Positions 24,240 to 36,170 of a stretch of DNA of 64,000 nt are shown here, one piece after another. Below the pieces are notes generated by a model, which searched no databases, was not told the DNA's origin, and saw nothing but the letters and a program-made list of their open reading frames with translations. This DNA comes from Isoetes taiwanensis (taxonomy: Eukaryota; Streptophyta; Lycopodiopsida; Isoetales; Isoetaceae): positions 18,157,018 through 18,221,017 of the forward strand of contig JAJEKV010000020.1 in assembly GCA_021234155.1 (NCBI GenBank). The letters run 5' to 3'. The translations under genes were made by a program, and so were the position numbers. How positions within the stretch are numbered: position 1 is the first letter of the stretch; each line of letters begins with the position of its first letter.

Positions 24240-24549
24240 GCAAGATACCCCCCCCTCCCCCCCCCCCCCAGCGTGGCGACAAATTCCCGTCGCATTCTAT
24301 ATTTTTGCCACCGCCGTCGCGATAACATTTTAGCGAACATTTTTCTTTTTTTTTTTAACACGGTCGTCCGCTAGATATATATTTACGGTTTTAATTGCGT
24401 GTTTAACACGGATAGACACCTGAGAGACGGACATACGAACTACAATGAATTACGGAACAATAAAAACTAAAGAACTAGGAAAGCAGTAAACCCGGGGACG
24501 GATCACCCTAAACATTTCAATACAAGCATATGTTGGAAGCGAATTAAAT

Positions 24550-24880
24550 TCATTCGGGACCATTGATAACATCTCTAATATACATAGAAACGTGTTTACA
24601 GAAAATATTGAAAGCATCATCTTTACGCAGCACAAAACGTTTCCTCCACATGTACTCCAAGAAATACGACTCATACAATGCCTTCTGAGTTCCATAGCGT
24701 GGAAGTGAGCTCTTCACAGCACCCCATGTGGATTCAATCCTGTTTGTATGCACACCAGTCTCTGGATCTTTAAAGTACAAGTTATGATTAACTGTGCAAT
24801 GCGGATACTCCAATTGTCCTAACCACTCAGAATCATATCCTTTCCAACAATCACTGTAGATGATAGAGCCAGGTGCAACA
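24550..24880 (-). pseudogene. Merlin transposase, C-terminal part
   Basis: The minus frame from 24880 reads VAPGSIIYSDCWKGYDSEW with the second catalytic Asp. It continues with CTVNHNLYFKDPETGVHTN, RIESTWGAVK with the catalytic Glu, and YFLEYMWRKRF. These are hallmarks of the ISXO2-like (DDE_Tnp_IS1595) domain. The frame runs intact to its stop at 24550. Confidence 0.88.
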
Positions 24881-26496
24881 TGTGACGTTCCAAGTATTTA
24901 TATGGTATATGTATAAATAAACTGATACGTCACCCAGTAAAGGTACGCCACCATGGGGTATTGTAACCTAGGAGGGTTGACCTAAAAGGGATTAATTTAG
25001 CTATGCTAAATTAATTATTAAGGATAATAACCTATAATTAAGGAATTAATTTCTAATTAGTTTAATTAAATTAATTGATTACTTGGGAAGGTGCCACATG
25101 GCCAAACTCGATTGGCCAGCATGGGAATGCTAACTTGGGCCATCAAGGTGGATCACTACCCCCATTTGACCCCAAAATCGAGCCAGGAGGAGGAGAAGCT
25201 GAGCGCCCAAGCACCTTGAACTGTTGCTGAACCCCAGTTGTTGCTGAACACCAGATTACTGAGAGATGGAGGCGCCTCATGACAATGGATCAAGCTGGAA
25301 CTCGGGTTAGTAGATAATCTAGTTGATATCTTTAAGGCTAGCGCTTCAGTTAAGTTCTTTGAGTCTTCTTTGGTCGTTCTTACTTAGGATTAACTCTTCT
25401 TTGGTATTTAAGATTACATTTCAATTATGGATTATGTTTATGATGGATGGATGGATGGATGGATGGATGGGTATATGAAAGTAGCTCTGTTAAACTTCCA
25501 TAAAGCAGGGATTAGAGGGGGGTAGAGACCTCTGTGCCATATGCTTTAGTATGCTCCTAGTAGCTCCTTTAATTCCCAATTAGTGCGGCATGTGCACAAG
25601 AGACCACCGAGTCGTGGATGCTATGGAATTGCTTAGCACCAGAGAAGGGACGCAGTGGTGAAGTGGGGGTGGGGTCTTGCACGAACATACAAGGCTCCCG
25701 GGACTCCTACAGTGGGCTAGGCCTGATAGCCAGTCACGTAGAGGGCCGGGTATGGGTATGACACTCCCTGGGTGCAGAGGTGTGACCCGTATGGGGCACC
25801 CTGTACTTTGAGTAGATTTAGGGTGAGTAAGTCGGGTATGGATGCGGGGGTTGCTGATGCGGCACGTATTCTCTAGCTCACCCATGGAACCACTGTGATC
25901 CTGGAAGGGGACACTTCCCTGACCTGCCGCATCGGACCGGGGCGTCATGAACCCTGGAGTAGGCTTGAAGGGTGATACCTTGAGTCTGCGTCTCCGGAAG
26001 GCTATAGTGATGCCATAACATGATTCGACTCATCTGCAAAGTGTGCACAGGAGGGGCGGATGGAGTGGACAACCCTAGCCGATGTTCTATGCCAGCCAAC
26101 GCCATGCCAAGATTCGGTCTGCTGATCACTTGAGACCTAGCCGTCAGTCGATCCTCACTGGAGTCTGAGGCGGGGTAGAACCACGGGTTTTGGGTGTTTT
26201 CTCTTGTTATGAATGTATCTTCTCTGTATTTCTCAGTGGATGGATGTGCCACCCCTCGTGGTGGTATTTATGATATGATTATGCTGTATGCTAACCTTGT
26301 ATTCACGCTTCCGCGACATAGGAGCCCCATTGAAGGCGTGGGCCGAATGACCCCTCTGTGTCCTTCACTCGAGCATCTTTCCATAGATAGCCCGAGTTAG
26401 ACAGAGGGCCCTGCTCATGGCGAGATGGTTGCCATGGGAGGGGAAAGTCCCCGTATGTCTACGCCCGAGCGTCGTATATGTACTGGGAGTGTCACA
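24881..26496 (+). repeat. Solo LTR related to element B, with target duplication
   Basis: A 1616-bp insertion with TGTGAC...GTCACA ends, flanked by caaca at 24876-24880 and 26497-26501. It has no internal coding region. Segments match the element B LTR in inverse orientation, for example the stretch around 26030-26100 against 52320-52395. A (GATG)n run lies at 25442-25470. It formed by recombination between the LTRs of a full element inserted in the Merlin transposase. Confidence 0.87.
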
Positions 26497-27156
26497 CAAC
26501 ATAATTAAAAATAATATCTGTAAGAGTCTCCTTTGTCCGGTCCTCTACAGGAACCATAAACATTTTATCAGAACCTCGTTCAATGCCACAAAAAACCCAC
26601 AGACCCTCTACTCGTCTACCTCTATTATATTTTCGCTTTCCAAATTTACTTTCATCAATTTCTACAATCTTCCCCGGACCACCAATAACCTGATTCTGCT
26701 TTTGAATAGCTTTTGAATAGCGACATAGCAAATGTCACGGCAATAATTATACCAATCGCACGTAGTATGCTGACTCTGTATCTTGCATTCTGTCCATGCT
26801 TGATCTTGAGGCAACTTGATACTCCAACAGTACATAACCATGAGCATCTGAGACAAAGTAAGCTTACTGCCAGCAAACCAGGTGCTGCTACGAATAGAAC
26901 AACTGTAATTGCAATGTTTGCCCTTACACTTCCACTTAATTCCATCACGAGTTCCCTTCGTATCACCTCTCAATTTCATATCCTTTTCACATTTTATACA
27001 TTTTCTATGCTCTGGCAAGAATCCCACTTGGATATACAATGCAACAGTCTCCTCTTGATCTCTGGTTTTATCAAGCAAGTCTCGGATGTTGTTGATCCCA
27101 ATTTCAGCATTCCTGTACTCCATATCTAACAAAAAACACTCCAGAACTGATCCCAT
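26497..27156 (-). pseudogene. Merlin transposase, N-terminal and first catalytic part
   Basis: 27156 to about 26715 encodes a Cys4 zinc ribbon (CIKCEKDMKLRG...WKCKGKHC) and the FAGSKLTLSQMLMVMYCW segment typical of the family. A frameshift near 26715 leads to 26731-26497, with VEIDESKFGKRKYNRGR (first catalytic Asp), GLWVFCGIERGS and VPVEDRTKETL. The second frame stops at the LTR insertion, and the protein resumes at 24880. Confidence 0.87.
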
Positions 27157-27380
27157 ACAGAACTGATCCGAAGAATGGTAAACGGGAATGCCATGGTAAT
27201 CAGCAAACGGGAATGTCTGCCTTTAATGAAGTAGATTCGATCTGTTTTTGGTTTTACATGTTAGGTTTTGGTTTAACAGCAATATCTGTTCGACTAATTT
27301 GTTCGTTCAACTAATCCGTTAAAAAATGCGGACGGCATTTCTGAGCCAGCGTGGAACTTGCTGCTTACGGGGGGGGAGGG

Positions 27381-27736
27381 GGAGGGCTGTATACTGCATT
27401 CTAGCCCAAGTTTGCTTTGTTAGAGAGCATCACAAATCCAGGTTAATGCATTTACTACAAAAAAGGTAGCAGATAGATTTATATTGCATGATCTCCTAGG
27501 TTTTAGCAGCATTCAACTAATGTACGTCATTAGATGGGGTGTAGTAGGACTATAACTGTACACTATCGCATGTGTCATTAAAGAAGATAATGAGCAACTA
27601 TTGGACATGTAATGTTAGCAATGTTAGTTAATGGTGCAAATGTATCATGTACATAATGCACATAGTATGAAAGTAGAGTCTATGTAGGAGTTGCCGTGTA
27701 GTCTTTAGGTTGGATAAACTGCAGAAATGTATTTGT
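27381..27736. other. Unassigned sequence
   Basis: AT-rich DNA between the Merlin element and a truncated family G LTR. No gene or repeat is seen. Confidence 0.4.
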
Positions 27737-28016
27737 TGCCCCCAAAGGGCAACATGCTAATTATGGTCTATGTATTTAAACTAGGTCAAATTGCTTTGGA
27801 AGACTAGGTCAAAGATTGGAAGACTTGGTAGACAATGTTGATGTGGAGGTCCAAGAGATGCTTATTATTCAGGTCAACAAGTACTCAAGTTAAAAGTTCA
27901 CAAGAGGTATTTTATTTGAGATCAAATGCTTAGTCAAGAATATTCCCTAGAAGAATCTGGGTTATGAAGTTTGGAAGACATCTTTTGAAGATTGGAAGTT
28001 AAGAGTTTGGAAGACC
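27737..28016 (+). repeat. Truncated family G LTR (5' end)
   Basis: Begins with the same TGTTGCCC/GGGCAACA inverted repeat as the other G LTRs and follows their sequence for 280 bp. It then stops at the LTR starting at 28017. The rest of this LTR is not found downstream. Confidence 0.8.
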
Positions 28017-28608
28017 TGTTGAAGGTATTCCTGGCAAAACCTTCAACCTCAGTGGTTTAGAACCTCCAGGTTGCTTGAGGCAACCACTCTGGGTGCAAAG
28101 ATTTCAGAAAAAATGCTCAAAAATTCACTGGGAATATGTTTCCCTGAAGGCCAAAAAGTCTGCTTCACAAAAAGGTCTGCAGTATGCACACTATTCAAGT
28201 TTTAGACATGTTTTTTGCTCCCTGAGATGCTCAACACTTCTGGCTGACAGACTGCAAAAAATCAGACAGGTCTGATAGGATTAGATAGGCTAAATTTTTG
28301 TTCCTGACCCAGTCAATTTTGGGTCAATATCCCTGGCAGAGAGCTTGAATTTGGAACTCGATGCTGACAAAGAGTTTTCTGGACTTGCAAACTGTACTCT
28401 TCTTAGATTTACCTGCACAACAAGGGCCAAGACTTCTTTTTGCAAAAGGGATCCTAAATTTTTCTTTTTGATGATTTCTTGCTATGGTCTGTAAGGTGTG
28501 AACAATTCTGAAAGAAGACGCTTTTTTAATGAAGGAATGCACGTGTATCTAATGTTGCCTTGTTCAACATATCTTGTTTGGCAAGACTAACGCTCAAATG
28601 ATTGTTTT
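28017..28608 (-). repeat. LTR end block of element A (left copy)
   Basis: Nearly identical to 44188-44797. On the minus strand it is the R-U5 end of an LTR, with the terminal hairpin (28017-28047), the internal TAGAACCTCCA (28058-28068) and the second hairpin (28069-28085). The copies diverge after agtgcccga at 28608 and 44797. It lies 5.6 kb from the integrase end of A, so either it is the far end of a very long A 3' LTR or it is a separate fragment. Confidence 0.75.
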
Positions 28609-31600
28609 TTTATGCTCAAGTGCCCGATATCAACTTGCAACTCGATCTAAACACATTGACTCAATATAGCATTGGTCCCTAGACTTGACAACAATTCAGC
28701 ATTTGCCTTCTCTGAAAGACATACTAGGCTGGCACACTATCAATATATGATGAACAGGGCGAAATAATACGCAGAACCTCTGATAACTATTTTATGTTGG
28801 GAATATAACTCAATGCGAGACAAACAAATGGCAACAAAGGTCGGATTTTCAATTGAATCAATCACTCAGGAGATAACAATACATATCCCAAGCTTATGGT
28901 CTTGGGCACATAATCAAATAGGTGAACATTCAAATAATCCAGAGAATTAAGTCAATAATCCGGATCAAAGGTAAACATTGGAGGTCGGGATCAAGCTCAG
29001 GATCATCAAGTCGGTCCTTCTTCAAAGCCAGGAATATCTTCTTTGCCTCAAAGCCCTCGAATTTTTCTTCTGTCAAAAAGCCCCTTTTGTAAATGCTCTG
29101 TTCTGTTGAGTGCTTGATCATTTCCCTTCGATTCTCTGTCTTTTAGTTTACAATAGGTATTCTTGGCATTAAACATGGTGATCCGACCGGTTTAAGTCAT
29201 GATTGAGTGGTTTGTTTGGCCGAATTAAACAGATCTTGGCGTTTCCAGATTTTAGGGTTCATAAGAGTTCAAGCGAAATATCCCACAGGCTCGATTAGGT
29301 TTGGACGACCAAGGTATATAAGGAAAAGAAAACCCACTATTTATAATTATTGCGTGCAATATCCACGTGGGATCCGGTACCTTAACCGCCCCACACGCCC
29401 GGATGTTCCACGTGGCATGGGGAGATTGGCTGGGAAAGAAAAATAGGCTTGGGGTAGATAGGAAAATTTTTGCACCCCTAAGCCCTATGGCACGATTATG
29501 TAGGAAGCAGCTATAATGCCCAAAATAGAACCTTTTTTCAAATTTCTTTTTTCCTATGGGAATCTTTTTTTGCATTCTAGAAGATTCTGGAATCTTTTCT
29601 TGCAATGGAGCACTTTTGAATTCGGCTAAAAATGAAGCAAAGGAGTGGATGATGTGGCATAGGGAAATGATGACAAGGCTGGGTGGGTATGACATGGCAG
29701 ATGGGGATGATGACGTGTCAGCCAACTTGAGCTTGAAAATTCTTTCTAGTCAAAATTTTGGATGATGTGGAGAAGATGTGTATGATAAGTGTGTGGTGAT
29801 GAGGTGGCAATGGTGATGTGGCAACAATGGTGCTAGTTTGATGCTTTGATATAGATTTTGATTTGAACATGGGAGTATGACATGACATGGCTAGAATGGT
29901 GATGTGTATGATGACTTGGCACATGGAGTGAGGTGTAAAGTGACTTGGCCTATCAAGTGCTCATTTTACAAGCCAACTTTTAAGGAGCAACTTTTTAGCA
30001 TCTCCTAGGGCACACTTGAGTTTTGAGCACTTCCCTTAGGAATTTTTGCAACTTTCTTTTAACTTTGGCCAAGTTGCATGAGATATTGACTTTTGAGCAA
30101 GATTATGACCAAGTCAAGTGACATTTTGAACTTATGGATGATGGTAAGTTATTGTAAGTGGTGCATAGCAAGTGGGTGTTTCATGGAGGTGTGTTTTTAC
30201 TAGAAAGAACTTTCAAAGTCAAGTTTGACTTTGAGAGGTATCATGGGCAAGGAATCAAAGTTCAATGGTACTTTAGGATGGTGGAGTAAATGGAGAAGGG
30301 AATCAAAATGCCAAAGATGCCAAGATCACAACTAGCTACATACCATGGAATGTTCTTCAAGGGGTCTTCTTTCTCTTCTTTTCTTCATTCCCTTTGCTTG
30401 ATTGACCTCTTGTATCTCTTGAGTGACTTGAGTCAACTGTCCTTCCCTTGTTCTTCAAATTCTTGATGTATGCTAGTGAAGCATTTCCCTATTGTCTTGC
30501 AAACCAGATCAAAATGAGAGGATTAGTGCAAAGATGTGCTTAGATCTTCCATGCTGCCATAACATGGCAGCATTATGCCAAACTGAAAGAAAAGGCTGGT
30601 CTACCAGCCCCTTTGACTTGTTGTTTGTACTTCATGACATGACTTTAGCTAGTTGCCAATGTGAGAATATGTTTGGCAACTCAATGACCTGCAAATGGAT
30701 TTGAAAGTGATAGATCTGACATTATGAGTGTATATGTGAATGATGCTCTTTTCAGATGAACCTGCATGGAAAATAAATCTCTTTAGTAGTGAAGAGCTGC
30801 AGGATGGTAATGTGACAGCAGCTTGGGAATTTTATGAGGATGTGGAGGGTTTTCAGATGTAATAAGGTCAACTCTTGATCAGGTGATAGATGGAAGTAGA
30901 CATAAGGATGCACCTGCATGTGAAAATAAAGCTTGTTAGTTTAGATAAGTTGCTGTTGTGGAGGTGATGGCAGCAACTCTAGATGATGAAGTATGATATA
31001 ATGTGATGAAAGAGATGTATGAGTAACATGTTCAGATGCACCTGCATGGAGCTATGATTAGTATTAAATCACTCCTTCATTTGATCACAACCTACACAGT
31101 CCTTTTGTCCTTGCAAGACTAGAAACTAATTAGCACACGAGCAATAAACTTAAGAGCAAAACTTAATTTACTAAAACCAACTTGATTTTTTTGTTTTCTT
31201 CCTATTCAAGCTTTTTTGTATTTTGCCTTTTTCTGTTTTTATTTTTTCAAATGATACACTAACTAATCCTACCTATATCTTTCCAAAAAAACTTAGTTGA
31301 ATATGTAGCAAAATAACAGGGGGTTGCTTTTGTGTTTTTGTATTTTTTTCCCTAAGGTTTTTATATGATTTCGTGGCGTATTCTCATGGGTGTACTAATG
31401 CGTACATCTAGAGTGCGCATGCATATTCCTTATTTTTTATGGCGCTTGCCAATGGTTTAGCCCCCTTAAAAAAAAAAAACATCTGATTCGTGGCATGCAA
31501 AACTCGAAAGCTGTATTTTAGGGTTCTTTGGTACCCATCAAAATTTTCCCAGAGTTAGAAGTTTAAAAGGCGGCTTCTTCACGGCTCCTTTTGGGTGCAG

Positions 31601-32149
31601 TAGAGTAATATGGGATCTTTGCGGATATTGCCAATGTCAGATATCTGACCCGAATAAGCATTTGAGATATATGTAGATTTCTGAGGCTGAAGCAGTGGTA
31701 ATGGTGTGGAAATCGCTTTAGGGTTGTCATCCGCATTCGGTTGCAGGCAGCATTGCCGCCACCTCCACCTTCTGCATCTGGCATTACCTTGTCTACACCT
31801 CCTCAAATTGCGGCTTGACCAAATGGTCTTTTGCAATCTTGTCTTCTGAGTGTCTATCTTCACCCGACTCCTCTTATCGAAATCCCAAAGGCTTCCCTTT
31901 AAGTTGGCATCCCGCTTAGGGTTTGATTCTTGGGCACATTACATATTTGTGAAATTTTTAGTTTTCGTGTGTTAGGCATTGTTCCCTTCACAAAATTGCT
32001 CATCGAATTTGGATCCTTCCATGCTTATTGGATTCTAAATTCGTGGGTGCTTCATTGAATCTCCACTATTAGAGCATTTTGTATCATCTTCAGTTCACCT
32101 TAGAGGAGGGCCAAAATGACACAAGAAACGTAGCGAGAACCCTCGGGAT
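28609..32149. other. Non-coding, possibly part of a long LTR of element A
   Basis: No convincing gene. A minus-strand consensus TATA box (TATAAATAG) lies at 29337-29345, pointing toward the LTR end block at 28608. Around 29640-29940 there are loose repeats of gatgtggca/gatgacgtg. Poly-A lies at 31470-31480. Confidence 0.45.
29337..29345 (-). promoter_or_regulatory. Possible U3 TATA box of element A
   Basis: TATAAATAG on the minus strand, about 730 bp upstream of the LTR end block. Transcription from here would run through R-U5 in the element's direction. It matches the plant consensus, but its role is inferred from position only. Confidence 0.35.
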
Positions 32150-33140
32150 CACCGGCTATGACACAAGAAGTGAAGTCGATTTTATTGTGAACTAGGTTGT
32201 TTGATGCAATTGATATGCCAAATTACCGATTTTCTTGATCCCGACATGCGAGGGAAGGACTTAGATGATACTTGGGTAGGGACACTTGAAGAAAATTGCA
32301 TGCATTGGCGGCAAGGAAGCACCGGCACTCCTCCGGGGAGGGTTTGGTCCGCAATTTGTATTCTTTGTTGAAGATACGCTTGTCTTATTTGTTGGAATAA
32401 ATGACCAAGGAATACTGACAATCGATACATGGTACTGTGTAAATGTGTTTTGGACAGGAATTGTCTGGCAGTTACTAGAGGTGGCAATTGCTCCACCATT
32501 TCGTGGTGCTCATCTTTGGTTGTTATCTTTGGTGGTAAAAATGTTGTGATTTTTGGTGGAATTGTATCAAATGGAGTTAGATTGCAAGATACTTGGATTA
32601 CGGATCTATCTAAAGGCCTCTATGTTGGTATGAGGTAACTCCAAAGGTGTCACTTTTTGCAAAGGTCGGGCCATACATTAACATGGATTGGTGGTCACCG
32701 CAAGCATTCTTTTGGTGGGCGTGGTGTGAAATTTGAGGTTCTAAATGATGTCGGCTACTTGACTTGGGGCGAGAATATACCTTCATGGGTTGAACTGCAA
32801 CACCCGGATGTTTATTTCGAGAATGATTTACCGATCCCCTCGTGTAGGGCACTCACCTTCGTTAATCTTTGGAGGTAGAGTTCTTGTTTTGGTGGGGAAG
32901 ATGCTAGGAGGTCTCGCAAGGGGATCTATGGTTGCTTGTGAGGCTTAACCGATTTAACCTATGTCGGCACAATTGATGGAGATGCATGATTTGTTATCGG
33001 ACGAGCGGTGCTATATTGCCATGTAATAGTACAACCGATAGGCATATACCGTCTCAAGGTGCCCATTGAAGTGCAACATGCGGGTATCTCAATATTCCAA
33101 ACATTATTTTCATTTCTGCGGTAACCGGCGCGCCGCACTA
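32150..33140 (+). pseudogene. F-box/kelch protein pseudogene (At1g51550-like)
   Basis: Kelch-repeat remnants appear in order in shifting frames: DTLVLFVGINDQG, FGGKNVVIFGGIVSNG with VRLQDTWITDLS, QRSGHTLTWIGGH with FGGRGVKFEVLNDVGYL, and a PRVGHS/GGRVLV-like segment near 32840-32910. The order and the RSGHTL...GGRGV...VLNDV signature recall plant F-box/kelch proteins of the At1g51550 type, which are SCF ubiquitin-ligase adaptors. No F-box is recognisable upstream. Stops and frameshifts separate the blades, so no functional protein is made. Confidence 0.65.
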
Positions 33141-34172
33141 TGTTGCATCGTGGTTATGGCTTCCTTTCAGAAAACGCAAGTGAAAATGTTTCCTGGTATG
33201 TTTCTTCTTGTTTCTCTTGCGTATTTTATTCAATTCCACTTTGATATTAGGTAGTTGGCTTGTTTGAGCATAGAACCTATGTATCGTTGATTAAAGCATG
33301 TGACTCCTGCTGCCACGATTTATCTCCAAATCATCATGCGTGATGTTGCCGAACCAATGGTTTGATGCAGCACCCTTGGCCCATACCACGTCTTAAAGTT
33401 ATGCAGTTCAGATTATGAGCCCATGGGGTGTTCATTGAGTTCATCGTCGAGAATTCAGTTTAATCTTAAACTGCCAATAAGATTAAGTTTGATGCAAAGT
33501 ACCAATCGAGTTGGTCTTTTTGGACAATTCCTACGCATCTCCAAAACATTGTGCTTGTTTCCTAGACAATGGAGTTGCGACCATGCCATGCAGAAATTCC
33601 AAGGTTAGTCCTGTTTGAGGTGAAGTACAGACCATCTGGTTACTGGATTCAATTCCCGGGACTGTTCGGCAGCTTTTGTGTTCCTTGGTTTTGCCATATT
33701 ACTTAAATCTCATTTGACTATTGAAAATTGGGATTTGTTACTATTGGAGGAACATAAATGGTAAATAAATTTGCTGCATCTGGTCAATTTTGGGTTGTTC
33801 ATCCTCGCTATAAAATGCAGACAGTTTGTTGCATACCTTATTATTGAGATCGTCTATTCATTCCAGGATATAGATCAAACATTGTTTTGAAACTACATTT
33901 TCACTTGCAGCTGGATAGAGATTACATTTTCACTCACAGGCTTCTGTCCCGTAATTAGATTACATGCACAAGTGTTTCTCGTGTTAGTACATGCATAAGT
34001 GTGTGTAAAATTGGTACGTGAAGTTATGCCATCCTTAATGCCCAAAGGCCTTTATTAGGGCCCGAAGGGCCCAAATTTTTTTTATTAATATAAATATATA
34101 GCATAATAACAACCAACACATCAATACAATCAACATTAATTAACACAAACCATTACATCCAATACATTTAAA
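33141..34172. other. Non-coding stretch left of element A pol
   Basis: Includes a GGGCCC-gaa-GGGCCC inverted repeat near 34059-34073 and AT-rich sequence up to the polypurine tract. It is probably the U3 start of the element A 3' LTR. No gene is seen. Confidence 0.45.
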
Positions 34173-36170
34173 CTAACATCCCCCTAAAACCCCCTTTGGT
34201 TTGGGTGCATATTCACACGGGGGGTTATGTAGGGCAGCGAGAGCTGTCGGATAGGCATATTTGCCCTTTATTCCTTGATCTGGACCATACATCGCGATCC
34301 TCGTTTGTGGGGTATGCATGTACAAGTTTTTGTATACCGTATATTGAGATTTGCAAAATACTATAAGGTTTGAGGGAATGTACTTAATGGTGTTAATTTT
34401 GTACATAAGGGCAACATGTTGTTGCCAATACCTTTTTAGGTGCACAATGTTGATAGGGTTCATCAATTCCCTGCCATCAGCAATATCTCTCAGCCAATAT
34501 GAATCTATGCCAGCTGTGCCAATCACTTCAAATGGTCCTTCCCAGAGATTCTCAAATTTGGATGCTATTTCTTCCCTTGCCTTGTTCCACTTCAACACCA
34601 ACTCTCCAGTTTTCAAAACTCCTTGCAATTTGTGTGCTGCCTTAAAGGCTGCAATGTCTTTAGCCTTTTTTCTCATAACAGCATTTTCTGCTTCATATCT
34701 ATGCTCCTCAAGCTGCATCAATCTCACAAACCTTTCTTTTAGAGCCTCGTCCATTTTCAAATTAATTTGATAAGCCAGTCTGAGAGATGGAAGTTCTAAC
34801 TCAATAGGTAATACTGATTCTATCCCATACACCAAACTGAAAGGAGTGTGTTTTGTGGCTGTTTTGATAGTAGTCCTGTATGCCCAAAATGCATCATGGA
34901 GCTTCAAATGCCAATCTTTTTTTGAAACACTTATGGTCTTCTTGAGAATAGATTTGAGAGTCTTGTTGGTTGATTCTGCCTGGCCATTGCCTTGAGGATA
35001 ATAGGACGAACTCTTGGTGTGTTTGACTTTTAAGGTGGCTAGCAAAAGTGCAATTGCATGGTTGATGAACTGGCTACCTCTGTCAGAGATTATTTTAAAG
35101 GGAATGCCAAATCTGGCACAAATATTCTCATGCAGGAATCTTGCAGTGGCTTGAGCATTAGCCTCTCTCAAAGGAATTGCCTCTGCCCATTTGGTAAAAT
35201 AATCAGTGGCCACTAATATAAACTGGTGTTGAGCTGAAGAAGGTGGATCTATGGGGCCTATAAAATCCAGCCCCCATATTTGGAAAGGTCCAGGAGAAGT
35301 TATTGCAGTAAGGGCAGCTGGTTGCAGAGTTTTTCTACCAAAGATCTGGCATTTATGGCAGCATTTTATAGTCTCATAGCAATCCTTAAAAAGAATGGGC
35401 CAAAAATATCCTGACCCTAGAATCTTTTTTGCAGTTGTGTCTGCTGCAAAGTGTCCTCCACACACTCCCTCATGACATGCTTCAATTATCGTTCTGGCCT
35501 CTTCCTCATCCACACATCTCAATAAGATCCCTTCCTTGTCAATTTTGCATAAGACACCCTCAATTAGCCTGAACTTTTTGCACTTGTCTTTAAATCTCCT
35601 CTCCTGACTGCTACTCAAATTTTTGGGCAACCCATTGCTCTCGAGATAATTTCTGATGTCAAGCTGCCACTCAGTATTTTCTGCATCAAAAGAAACCAAG
35701 TTTGTTAGATTATCATCACTGCATAAACCATCTTGGTCTTCATGCTCAAATAATACATATGGAAGATAAGAGCTGGGGTTCTCAATTAACTTCACCACCT
35801 TTACAGTAATATCATAAGCTTGGACCTTACATGCCCACCTGCATAGTTTAGCCTTTGGTTGCTTTTTTGCAAAAAGAAGTGACAAAGGATTCTGTCTCTT
35901 AAATACTTGAACCTGATTGTTTTGAAGCAGATGTCCTTGTCTTTCTATCAAGAACATTAAGGCTGCTGCATTCTTCTCCAACCTAGGATATCTCAATTCA
36001 GTATCAGACCACATCTTGCTTGCAAAAGCAATCACATGATCCTCTTGCAGCAGTGCCAAACCAATTGCCCTTTTTGTGACACTGATATAAGCTTTGAAAG
36101 GTTTCTCTAGATCAGGAGGTTTGAGTAGGATAGATTTACAGATGGCATTAATGATTTTGTTAAAAGAATC
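34173..36170 (-). pseudogene. Element A RNase H-like tether and integrase
   Basis: The frame continues after the TAA at 36171-36173. The RNase H-like part lacks the catalytic TDH Asp (VFKRQNPLSLLF). The integrase has the finger (HEGVCGGHFAADTTAKKIL, CHKCQIF), the first Asp (WGLDFIGPIDPP), the second (ISDRGSQFIN) and the Glu (SSYYPQGNGQAESTNK). The tail WEGPFEVIGTAGIDSYWL and INIVHLKRYW closes the domain, followed by about 65 residues unlike G2. The stop codon TAG lies within the start of the putative LTR. Confidence 0.9.

Larger units (their letters stand above)
24240..27380 (-). mobile_element. Merlin (IS1595/ISXO2-type) DNA transposon, split by a solo LTR
   Basis: Three minus-strand coding pieces together cover an ISXO2-like DDE transposase. 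C-rich tracts flank them in opposite orientation (about 24248-24270 and 27369-27388), so termini may lie there, but I could not define exact inverted repeats or target duplications. The solo LTR at 24881-26496 interrupts the catalytic domain and left a caaca duplication. Ends are approximate. Confidence 0.75.

Noticed and set aside
24248-24270. Poly-C tract as a telomere or centromere signal
   Set aside because: It has no telomere repeat unit and is better read as low-complexity sequence at the edge of the Merlin element.
25580-26252. Two minus-strand frames of about 120 codons
   Set aside because: They lie in the solo LTR, are GC-rich by composition only, and show no domain.
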